From: Nannobrachium achirus
Lineage: Eukaryota > Chordata > Actinopteri > Myctophiformes > Myctophidae
Length of the DNA stretch: 64,000 nucleotides
NCBI GenBank assembly: GCA_963921795.1
Contig: OY997651.1
Span: forward strand, 55,694,142 to 55,758,141
Direction: 5' to 3'
Position 1 is the first letter of the stretch, and every line of letters starts with the position of its first letter. The translations under genes and the position numbers were made by a program. Positions 22,758 through 31,952 of this stretch are shown here, one piece after another. Under the pieces are notes generated by a model that worked only from the letters and a program-made list of their open reading frames with translations, made no database searches and had not been told where the DNA came from.

Positions 22758-23563
22758 CTTTTCACCCACGCTTTGTATGAGCAACGCTGGTCTTGAGGAA
22801 ACCACAAACTTCCTGTCTGCCTTCAGACAGTTGCATCTCAAAAACCAACTGCTGGTCTGAATTATAGCTTTCAGCAGCTCTGAATTCAACGGTGATTCAT
22901 TTAATTTAGTTTAGAATGTAAGATTGAGGAGAATCCAAGGTGTTGCATAAATCAACAGCATCACATTGTTCTTTCACACAGACAAACATAATTCTCTCCT
23001 CCACACAGACACATACGCTTTCACTTCCTTCCTAGAGATTACACTACAGACTGGTTTCAACCAGTTCTCACGTGAACACTGACAAGACAGACAGAGGAAA
23101 CAGTGGTACAGTCAGCTGGGCTGGGGCATTAAGGTTACTTAGGCCTCAGGACATGCCATTTTTTTGAGGGGCACAAGGTCAAACTGAGGGGCAACGACGG
23201 CCATGGCCTTCATGGCCTCCATGAAATTCCTGCCCTGGTTGGTAGTATTGAGTATTATTGCTTGTGTTTGACTGACTAGCATTGACTGTTTGGAAACGTT
23301 TTAGTTTGGCACTGCATTGATTAGTTGTGCTTTAATTATTACTATTTGTGTTGTGATGTGACACTTCTGAGTGTTGACTGCTTTGACATTAAATGTCAAT
23401 TAGATGTGTTATATGTCAATATTTACATAAAGATGTTATGTAAATATTCTTCTTTTTGGTGCCTTACTCTTTTCACTGTACACAACAGTACTTTTTTCAT
23501 ACTTCTGTTCTGCTGTGCTGCCTTAGTCTGGGCGACTGATTTCCCCCTTGGGATAATAAAAGG

Positions 23564-23565
<2 letters not shown>

Positions 23566-23635
<70 letters not shown>

Positions 23636-23638
23636 GGT
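23566..23638. repeat. (CTGT)n microsatellite
   Basis: About 17 CTGT units in copy B; the paralogous run in copy C is at 40526-40577. The overlapping 167-codon frame with repeated Val-Cys-Leu-Ser is a repeat artefact. Confidence 0.95.
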
Positions 23639-23659
23639 CGCTACATTGACACAGCAACC

Positions 23660-23820
23660 ACCAGCAGGTAGACTTTTGCAAAATACATTTTTGGAACACA
23701 ATGCCTCAAATCATGCTTGCAGAGTCCCCCTTTCACATTGTCCTATGATAGCACCACCAGGAGGCCACGATAACCTACCTGACCTGGCGGAGACTTGTGC
23801 TCGGAAGAGCACTGTTGTAG
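23660..23820 (+). mobile_element. Helitron-like 3' end, degenerate
   Basis: Contains TTGCAAAATACATTTTTGG and AGCACCACCAGGAGGCC (shared with the repeats at 24494-24753), then ACCTGACCTGGCGGAG. A hairpin GTGCTC-GGAA-GAGCAC (23797-23812) follows, then TGTTGTAGTTAA. A short GC hairpin some 5-10 nt before CTRR-T is the Helitron 3' signature. Here the terminal CTAG has decayed to GTAG. The better copy is at 54905-54951. Confidence 0.5.
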
Positions 23821-23828
23821 TTAATTAG

Positions 23829-24493
23829 GGTGTGGTTTCCTTTGAGCATGTTGTGTTTGTAAGTGTAGTATTTTAGTAGGGTGTGGTTTCATTTTAGTAT
23901 GTTGTTTGTGAGTGTAGTATTTTACAATCAAAATGATCCGATCAATAAAAACATTTTAATAAAAGGAACAGTTCTGAACCAGGCATCTTAAAGCCGTTTA
24001 GTGATTAAAACATAATTTTAACCATGGGAAGAATGTGTTAATAGAACTATTAAAATAATGTTATTATATATAGCTATATTAACCTAATAATGTTATTATG
24101 TTTAGTGCTATCAACACAATAATCCACAGCTGTTAGTTGTGCAGTTCAAACAGCATTGTTTCTGCTGGTTGCCTAGAGCTACTGCATGGATCTAGTGTAG
24201 TTCAGCTTGTTGGTGATATTGTTTCTTAGCAGGTTTACAGTTAAAGGTAGAGTTTGTTATTTTTCTTGGTTAAAAATAGTGTTAAATATCTCTATTATGA
24301 TAGTAGTCACTGCTATAGAGTGTTTGTTCAGATACAGTATTAAATAGCTCTATATTGTACCCCCTCCACTGCAGCTCACATAAAATGCCGTAACTCGGGC
24401 TAGGAGCGTCCGGGAGAGCCGGGGCCGGTACCTATTCGTCCGCCAAGGCAACGCGGAGACCCCACCCCTCATTTCTCACATGGCCCTCTTCTA
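23829..24493. other. Non-coding stretch with a short imperfect repeat
   Basis: At 23829-23923 the words GGTGTGGTTTC, TGTTTGT and AGTGTAGTATTTTA occur twice in a loose repeat of about 50 bp. The rest up to 24493 is AT-rich and shows no gene or known element to me. Confidence 0.5.
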
Positions 24494-24770
24494 GCGCCAC
24501 CATGAGGCCGATTCTTGCAAAACACATCTTTGGACACTGCTCCTACAATTTTTGCCCTAAAATCACGCAAATCGGTACACAGTATGTCTACACTCATTTC
24601 ATCAACTTGGATCTGTCCCATATTGCGCCACCTTCAGGCCGATTTTTAAAACACATTTTTCTCCACTGCTCCTACAATTTTTGCCCTAAAATCAGGCAAA
24701 TCGCTACACAGTATGTCTACACTCATCCCATCAACATGAATCTGTCCCATATAGCGCCACCTTCGGGCCG
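24494..24770 (+). repeat. About 130-bp direct repeat, two copies and a start of a third
   Basis: Units begin at 24494, 24625 and 24754 with GCGCCACCWTSRGGCCG and continue TGCAAAACACAT...CTGCTCCTACAATTTTTGCC...CACAGTATGTCTACACTCAT. They match the Helitron-like fragment at 23660-23760, so they are probably internal tandem repeats of that family. The 111-codon plus frame across them is repeat read-through. Confidence 0.75.
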
Positions 24771-25051
24771 ACTCACTGTCTCACTGAGGAGCAGGCAGCC
24801 AGCACACGGAGTCAGAGTGCTGCCTGCTCCTCAGTGAGAGAGAGTAGTCTGAGAGGGAAAAGTAAGACACATTTGGGTTTTATATCTGGCTCCTGTGAAC
24901 AATATGTGTCCCCAAATCACCAGCAAAGGTCTAGATTCGTCGCTAGCAGCTTTTCAGTAATTAAGTCTCCAGATAAATCTAGCGACAAATTCCCTAAGTT
25001 GGCAACACTGTAAGGACTTTCAAAAACATAATAAAAACTAAATGGGGAACA

Positions 25052-25129
25052 TACAGTTGGAGGAGGTACAGCATTGTGTAAACAGAACATATATACAGTT
25101 GGAGGGGGTACAGCATTGTGTAGACAGAG
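25052..25129. repeat. 43-bp VNTR, array C (2 units)
   Basis: Shortest of the four arrays; flanks identical in kind to the others. Confidence 0.9.
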
Positions 25130-25913
25130 CTATGTCACATTTTGTCGTTATGTACAGTATATACACGGTATGAAGCTTTTTGGAACAAATATCAGCATTT
25201 CTGTTTTTCTCAATACGATTTCAATAGTATACATTGAAGGAAGAAAAACATTAAAACATGTTTAAAGGTAGCAGCTCTTATAGCCTACTGTATGTGCAGT
25301 AGGTCTGGGTGCCGTTCAATGGTTCGCAGTCCTTAGAGTGGCTGTATTCCATTTGCTAGCCTTATTTTATCACAACAGTTCACAAATCGTGCGGCTGTGT
25401 TCACACAGACAGTACAGCATACACTGCAGAGAGGCGGGACAACTGTGACACAATAAATGATACAGTCAGGAAGGAAGGAACCATTTTAAGACACGACAAC
25501 GGCATGTTCACATGACTAAACTAAACTGAACTGAACTAAACTAAACAGGACCAAACAGGACCAAAGCTAAGCGGTTAATGTAAAGTAAGTGTTGTTTTAA
25601 TAAATAATAATAATAATACTACAATACCACTTGATTCGCTTCAGACAGAAACTGTTTTCCTACTAACTTCTTCTAGTGTGTTGGGGAAATCTAGATATTT
25701 CTATGTATCATTAATTAAAGGGTTAGGATTTGGGCATAGTGGTTAACATTCACCAGATTGGAATTCACCAGCTTCGGCAGGTTAGCATTTCACCAGGTTA
25801 ACATTCACCAGGTTAGCATTCACCCGCATCTAACATATTATATCACAATATGGACACGCTCCCGTCTGTGTTTACTGCTCTTAGTGCTTCATTATGACAT
25901 CACCACCAACATA

Positions 25914-26164
25914 GCGTCGTTGTCGGGTGAAAACCCTGTATGTGCAAAACTGTTCATTTTGCATTTATCATTTTAAAAATGATTTAAACTAGTGAAAACA
26001 GCCGATCTACAAGCACACGGTGCGAGGCGTTGTGTGCTTGTGCTAGATCTGCTGTTTTCACTACTTTAGTGCGACCGCCTTGTATGATGAAGCAGGGCTT
26101 TACTTTACTAAAGAACGTACACATTTGAAACTTGGAGATACAAGGTTTCCGCCCGACAACGACG
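25914..26164. mobile_element. MITE with CGTCGTTGTCGGG termini holding a hairpin
   Basis: Ends GCGTCGTTGTCGGGTGAAAA and the inverse of CGTCGTTGTCGGGCGGAAAC. ATA lies on both sides (25911-25913, 26165-26167), while copies A and B read CAACATATGAAC with no insertion. The dispersed hairpin sits at its centre. Copy D has the same element at 46160-46404. Confidence 0.85.
25991..26062. repeat. Dispersed hairpin inside a MITE (copy C)
   Basis: Arms AGTGAAAACAGCCGATCTAC plus AAGCACAC, and GTGTGCTTG...TAGATCTGCTGTTTTCACT with a 3-nt insertion. Relative to the family, CTCACA became CACAC on the left and TGTGAG became GTGTG on the right, and the outer AAAATAG/CTATTTT became AAAACAG/CTGTTTT. Both are matched changes. 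Copy D version: about 46235-46302. Confidence 0.85.
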
Positions 26165-26253
26165 ATATGAACAACATGTAGAGCAGAGCATTCTGACATC
26201 ATAATATGTGCATTATTTAATGCTAGGAAGTGTAAAATATTATGACATTTTAA

Positions 26254-26495
26254 CGGAGTAGTTAAATGACTTTTTTGCTATTGATTACTCATGCCATGGA
26301 GACTTGAGTTCAATAATATTTTTGGATTTTGTCGCCATTATTTTGTCGACAATAATTTGACAATAAAATGACTATAATCACATTTTTGTCTTAGGAATGC
26401 GACAAATAAAAAAATATATTATTGAACCCAAGTCTCCATGCATGGCATGAGTAATCAATAGCAAAAAAAGTTATTTTGGGGGGTGAGCTACTCCT
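26254..26495. mobile_element. TTAA MITE (Angel-like), copy C
   Basis: Left TTAA at 26250-26253 but the left terminus is worn (CGGAGTAGTTAAATGAC). The right end CTACTCCT is followed by TTAA at 26496-26499, which is also the target site of the large insertion starting at 26500. Confidence 0.8.
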
Positions 26496-26499
26496 TTAA

Positions 26500-26909
26500 A
26501 GGAAAATTCCAGAATAAAACATATTAATCCTTAATCAGCCTTTTATCACGTCTGTACATACCTGGTATGATGGATTTTTATCATAGTCCTTCCAGTTTTT
26601 ACTTCTCCTGGACTCCTCAGATCTCTCTCCCACAGCCAAAACGGCGGTCAATTGTGGTTCTCCCAAAGCGCTAATTTTCACCGCTGCAAAGTTACTTTTT
26701 TCTTCATAAATCTGCTATTTATAGTTCATTGAGAGCCAGTAATCCACTGTTTTATCGCGGGTTGAGGGAAATGGCCGTTGTTGACATGATCCCAATAGTA
26801 CTCACAGAAGAAGAATGAAGTCTCGCGTCTCGCGTGATTACCGCGTTTCCTTTAGCTTTTTCTTTAGCGCAAAAGAAAGCTTTCTCCTGGAGTTATTACA
26901 GCCAGTATG
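26500..26909 (+). repeat. Left terminal inverted repeat of the TTAA element
   Basis: 410 bp with near-perfect inverse at 36969-37378. It includes CTCGCGTCTCGCGTGATTAC and ends CAGCCAGTATG. The homology resumes after the foldback insertion (GTGACGTGACG at about 27660-27671 against the inverse near 36953-36963), showing that the repeat was longer and was interrupted. Confidence 0.95.
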
Positions 26910-27653
26910 TACACAACAAGGCATCGTGGTATATATATAAAAAATAAGAAAGCAGAAGAATATAATCTAGTTAGTCTATTGATCGCTAGAATCTAGTAAT
27001 ATGACTGAGAAGGATTCATAACAAAGCATTTTAACGGACTTCCTGTAGTCATAAGGTAATTCTATTACCTTTATTTATTTTATTTTTTCCTCAATACATT
27101 TCTTCGATTTTATTTATTATTTATTTATGGAATTACTTATAAAATAACTTTGACGTGTATTATTATTTGTAAACAATGTAGGCTACAATATAATCACAAA
27201 ATAATCGTATTTTCCTCAAGACATTCTGCAATGCCTCACCAAATAAACGTTAGGTAAAAAGTACCTCATGAAAGACACGTTTCTGTGGTCATGAAGTAAT
27301 TTTTACCTAAAGTTTATTTGGTGAGGCATTGCAGAATGTCTTGAGGAAAATACGATTATTTTGTGATTATATTGTAGCCTACATTGTTTACAAATAATAA
27401 TACACGTCAAAGTTATTTTATAAGTAATTCCATAAATAAATAATAAATAAAATCGAAGAAATGTATTGAGGAAAAAATAAAATAAATAAAGGTAATAGAA
27501 TTACCTTATGACTACAGGAAGTCCGTTAAAATGCTTTGTTATGAATCCTTCTCAGTCATATTACTAGATTCTAGCGATCAATAGACTAACTAGATTATAT
27601 TCTTCTGCTTTCTTATTTTTTATATATATACCACGATGCCTTGTTGTGTACAT
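26907..27653. repeat. 747-bp foldback palindrome
   Basis: Starts ATGTACACAACAAGGCATCG and ends with the exact inverse. Arms of about 360 bp are almost perfectly complementary around a short centre near 27280 (CATGAAAGACACG / TGTGGTCATG), with mismatches concentrated near the centre. Both arms hold TATATATATA near the outer end. No coding capacity. Target duplication unresolved (possibly ATG). It sits within the left inverted repeat of the TTAA element. Confidence 0.95.
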
Positions 27654-28713
27654 GGGTGGGTGACGTGACGTAACGTTTTCGCTGTCCTCGGTGTCAAACA
27701 TGTATAAATAAAAAATATATTTGTCAAAAACCTTCTGAATATTGTGCAGGACATTAAGCTTTATGTGAACTTACTCAAGATTAAAACATTTCATTCCTCA
27801 TTTCTTCAGAATCTTCAACCAAACATGGCAAAACTCATATGGTGTGACTGTCCTGACCTTGTTTCTCAATGTGGGAACTTGAATAAAACTAAGAAAAAGA
27901 ATTGCTAAAAATCATTTGAAAATGAATTTAGGCTAAAAAAAAATGTCTATTTTGAGCCTATATCTTTTCAAAGTCAAAGCATAATGTTTTCAGTCATTTC
28001 TGATCAAAAACATTTTGTCCCCCAACCCAAAATCATTTGGTGTGACACTAGTTTGGAAAAATTAAACAGGCAATTATTTGGACACCTATTGGCTAGAGAG
28101 GTCCTTCTTCTGTAAGGCTATTCAGCACTCCCAGCACAACTGCAAGACAGGTGTCTGAGGTGAGTTATGATTTTAACATTTTCATGAAATGCCATCTTGT
28201 TGAAACGTTGACAAACTCACCATTCTGGATGTCTTTTGGTGTGACACCTTTTCTTTAAAAAAAGCTTAAGTTATTTGAAGTTTTGGTCATATTTCCATGT
28301 AGATCTAGGCTGCTTTGTTATAGCTAGCATGCTGTTAGCATGCTAATGTGTACATAGTAGCCTCAAGGTAAACCTAAATGGAGAAAACAGTAATATGATG
28401 TGACACTTAATCATATGATGTGACATGTCTGCTTGTCACACCATATGACTTGACTGTCACACCATATGATTTATACTGTATTTAACTACAGATATAACAA
28501 CAAATAACAAAGTTCCATGTTTCTTTTGTACATTTAAACATTTGTTTTAAACATTTTTACATAAAATGTAATTTAGCTTCATTCAGTGATACTTCAAATT
28601 CATCAGACAGAGCAGAAACCCCTTCACAGAAACCTTAACATATTGTTTCAATCTAAACAATATTTTCTCTTTGTCTTAAACTATACATTGCATTTTCTTT
28701 TGTCAGCTGGAAA

Positions 28714-28908
28714 ATGACAAGTGCTGAGAGAACGAGAAAGTACAGGGAGAAACTAAACAATGACCCAGCAAGGAGAGAGGAGCCAAAGGGGCGAGACTGC
28801 ATTTTCTACGAAGAGCAGGAGGTTGTCTGTGGCATAGCAGAACCGCAACAAGGCAGCCGGTTTGCTACCCTCACCAAATACGACTGGCTGATGTACAATA
28901 CAGTCTAA
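28714..28908 (+). pseudogene. Remnant of the TTAA element's protein
   Basis: A 64-codon frame beginning MTSAERTRKYREKL, followed by NDPARREE. This is a basic start I associate with uncharacterised transposon-encoded proteins of fish, normally followed by a long body. Here it runs after PARREE into GRDCIFYEEQEVV, which looks like the end of such a protein, and stops after LMYNTV. This suggests an in-frame internal deletion. A good splice acceptor (TTTTCTTTTGTCAG) ends 7 nt before the ATG, so a spliced leader is possible. Identity of the parent family is not established. Confidence 0.5.
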
Positions 28909-29000
28909 ATGTATAATCTAATCTGATCTAATACTTTTGTACTTTCACTCACTGGACTGGACAGTGGACAGTGTTAAGGTAGGACCCGAGACAAAACTAG

Positions 29001-29067
29001 CGAAAATAGCTGATCTACAAGCTCTCAACACGTTGTGCTGCGAGAGCTTGTAGATCAGCTATTTTCG
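29001..29067. repeat. Dispersed hairpin with a perfect 26-bp stem
   Basis: Arms 29001-29026 (CGAAAATAGCTGATCTACAA then GCTCTC) and 29042-29067 are exact complements around a 15-nt loop. Compared with the family core, CCGATC to CTGATC and CTCACA to CTCTC are both mirrored in the other arm. Confidence 0.95.
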
Positions 29068-30026
29068 GAGTTGCGCAACCCAGCACTCTTTAGCTAGTGG
29101 AGATGTGGTGTAATGTCATGATTCCTAATTACATTTGTTCAACACAAAATGCTGTGTTCAAGTTCAGGAGACTTCGGAAAAAAGCAATTTACCTGAATGC
29201 TGAGTTCTGTTTCCACTAATTGGTGTTAATAAAATGTTGCCTTCAATGCCTTGGCTCCAAGTGTGGCTATGCGCCTTATTGTCCCTTTAGGATCCTTCTG
29301 CCGTGGGCCGGCAGAAGACTTAGGTGTGCGTAGCATTCCTGTGCACATCCTCATCATCCATCTACTACTACAATTCTTTCTTATCCCATGTTAAAGCCCT
29401 ACAATAATATCCTGTTCAGAAATATTAAGGCCATGTTATCCTGGGTAATTGTTTAATCAATCAGTAGTTCAGTTCAGTACTCACTAATAGGTAGGTTAAA
29501 ACACAGTTTGCTTTGACACATGAAGATATGATCATACGGTGTGACACTAAATCATTTGGTGTGACATTCCAAATAGTGAGAAATCATACCTTTATTAATG
29601 ATTAAACCAAAAAAATGTTTATGGATTACATAGAGAATATTATCAGGAAGAGTCACAAATATTTGTGTAATTTTAGAGAAAGTTTTAACAGAATACATTT
29701 AAAATATGTTGTAAGATCATGAACATGGGCCTCACACAGAGTGTCGATTATGAAAAAAATATACAGATATAATTAATTTTCAAAAAACTATAGTGGATCA
29801 CTGGTTAGTTATGATAAAGGACTTTGATAAAGTGAGTAACTTAAGAAAGATGTACTCCATTTTCATTTTATGAACAATTATTTTCATGTCACACCATATG
29901 ACGATTTTAGGCACAAGTACAACAAACTGCTGAATAAAGTCTGATTCCAATAAAATATCTAAAAACAAAATGTATTTCCATAAGGTTGAGAGTGAGTAGA
30001 ACAAAAGTAAATAACTTTTATGCCTG

Positions 30027-30979
30027 TGTTGTAAACCAGGGTTTTGGTACCATTTCTGTTGTTTCTGGGGAATAGCTCCTAACTTAGACTGAATTAGACT
30101 GAAATACCTAAAGGCCAAGAAGGACTTGAGAGGAAAGATGAATGAAAGCAGCAGAGTTGTTCCATAGCGTTGTTCCTTTATTGGCAGAGTATAGACCGAT
30201 TCCATGAGTCAATGCATTTCTGCTGAAGCCAGGAGCTACCAGCTTTCCTGACAGTCCTCCGCCGTTCGCGGGCCTCTCTCTCTGAGACACATTTTGCTAT
30301 CACCTTAAGTACAATTCAGATCAAACACAGAGGAGGGGTCAAAGACCCCTATGTCATAGGTCATCAGCTAATCTGAAACACACACAGACAACTGTCTCCG
30401 TCTCTCTCCCTGCTTACGAATAGAATCGGGTGTCGGTGCCCTGTAGTTTTCCGCTGCCTGTGGGCATGGGGGAGGTATACTGTAGGCACAGTTTATGACC
30501 TAATCCTTAGTTCACTATTTTTAACTCCAAGCAAATGTAATGTAAATGTCTCTTAACATAATGTCTACTTTAATATTCAATGTGTATATGTCTCACGTAT
30601 ATAAACCCAAACCCTTAAACATGTGTTTGCGTCTTACAATTTAAAGAGTGTAAACCTTAAATTATAATTACCATGTTAAAACGATCTACAGTATGTAAAA
30701 GAGGACAGGGGCTGAAACCACAAAGCCTCCAGCTAGATGAGAATCCCGACACCTAAGCAAGCCTCAAAGGGTTTAAAATAGAATGAGCCCTTTGTCATCC
30801 CTGCTTGCCACTACAGGTGGTCAGTCAATCAAGAGACCAGATCTAAATACAGAGTAACACAAATAATCCTTAAAGTTTGAGGGTCTTTTGTTGGTCTGAC
30901 TGGTCAACTTACGCTTAGATTGTAATAATTGATATTATTATGAATTATCATGCATTATTGTCTGCTCAGATATACTTCA
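30027..30979 (-). repeat. 3' LTR
   Basis: Begins (minus) TGAAGTATATCTGAGCAG and ends TTTACAACA. It carries AATAAA in the context CCAATAAAGGAAC (about 30176-30188) as polyadenylation signal and a TATA-like GTTTATATACG (about 30597-30607). Frames inside it are not genes. Confidence 0.95.
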
Positions 30980-30992
30980 CATCCCCTCTTCG
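30980..30992 (-). promoter_or_regulatory. Polypurine tract
   Basis: Minus strand GAAGAGGGGATG directly before the 3' LTR, the expected plus-strand primer position. Confidence 0.75.
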
Positions 30993-31952
30993 AAATATAA
31001 ACAATATATTTCGACACCCAACTGATCAGACATACATGATAACTACTGGTCTACATACATACAGTACAGCTTAAAATTACATTGTTCCAAAAACGATTCC
31101 ATCCATCCGTGTTAAACTCCAGAACTGTAGTACAATTAGACTATCAAGTTACTTAACTTCATAAAAATACCTAATAAAAATGTTCAAATTGTATCCTAGT
31201 TGACTGTCCCCTCTGGGCAGTGAAACAACTACAACACAATTTAGAACGTCAAAATATTTGAATAAACCTAAGGTATATGAGCTATATGGGAGTCCATAAA
31301 TTAACAGAAACATAATAAACCAATGTAGTTTGGATCATCGCCTGTAGTAGGATGCAGATAAATAATACCTTAATGAATGCAAAAGTAAGCCAGACATGGT
31401 AAAATTCATACACACCGAACTAGAAACAAGTATTCCTATCCACCTTTTTTTGGGCATGGCCAAAATGTTATCTGCCATGATTGTAGGGGAATTTACGGAA
31501 TTGTATCTGTAAAATCATAGACACACACTTCATAAGTTTCTTTTCCTGAGACTAAACGCAAAATGAATGTCTTTTCTTAAACTTAAAAAAAGGAAAAACG
31601 CGAAAAAGGATCTTCTTCTTTGTCTTCATGTACAAAATGCACACAAAAATATATGCGCTTTACTTTGGCCATACTGACTGAGCAAAAGATAGAAAGAAAG
31701 AGTTAGAGATTAGATAGAGCATAAGGATAGAGTGTGAAAGACACACGTGCCACAGGATAGCACTGAAAGGGGCCTTTAGGGGTTATAGTTGTGTCAAAAG
31801 TGACACTGGGGGCGGGGCAAGGGAACTGTCATCTTTCTTCTTTCAGGGAAAGGGGAATGACACATCAGGGGAAGGGGCGTGGCAGCAAGGATATGATGCT
31901 TGCTCTCCTCATCTTCTGACAGGGGAAGGGGCGTGGAGTCCTCCTCTCATCT

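Larger units (their letters stand above)
19318..23650. repeat. Paralogous unit, copy B
   Basis: Second copy of the compound unit. It lacks the 235-bp MITE and the LINE tail. It has a SINE interrupted by a hAT MITE near its start, and four tandem copies of a 35-bp segment at 22613-22757. Its end, from about 22900, matches copy C from 39040, with a GAGGGGCACAAGGTCAAACT block and a (CTGT)n run. Confidence 0.85.
27837..29900. repeat. Cluster of ATATGGTGTGACA motifs, both orientations
   Basis: Ten copies of (ATC)AT(A/T)TGGTGTGACA or close variants. Direct: near 27837, 28032, 28233, 28393, 28411, 29532 and 29551. Inverted: near 28435, 28456 and 29886. All lie inside the TTAA element, and I did not notice the motif elsewhere in the window. 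Candidate protein-binding sites of the element, possibly for its transposase. Confidence 0.7.

Noticed and set aside
23325-23828. 167-codon frame with a hydrophobic start and Val-Cys-Leu-Ser repeats
   Set aside because: Runs through a CTGT microsatellite into a Helitron-like end; not conserved in copy C.
29798-30290. 60-135 codon minus frames (also 35876-36221)
   Set aside because: Lie in and around the LTRs and recur only because the LTRs are identical.
31000-31952. Search for pol or env downstream of gag
   Set aside because: No frame with protease, RT, RNase H, integrase or envelope motifs in the 0.97 kb between gag and the 3' LTR.
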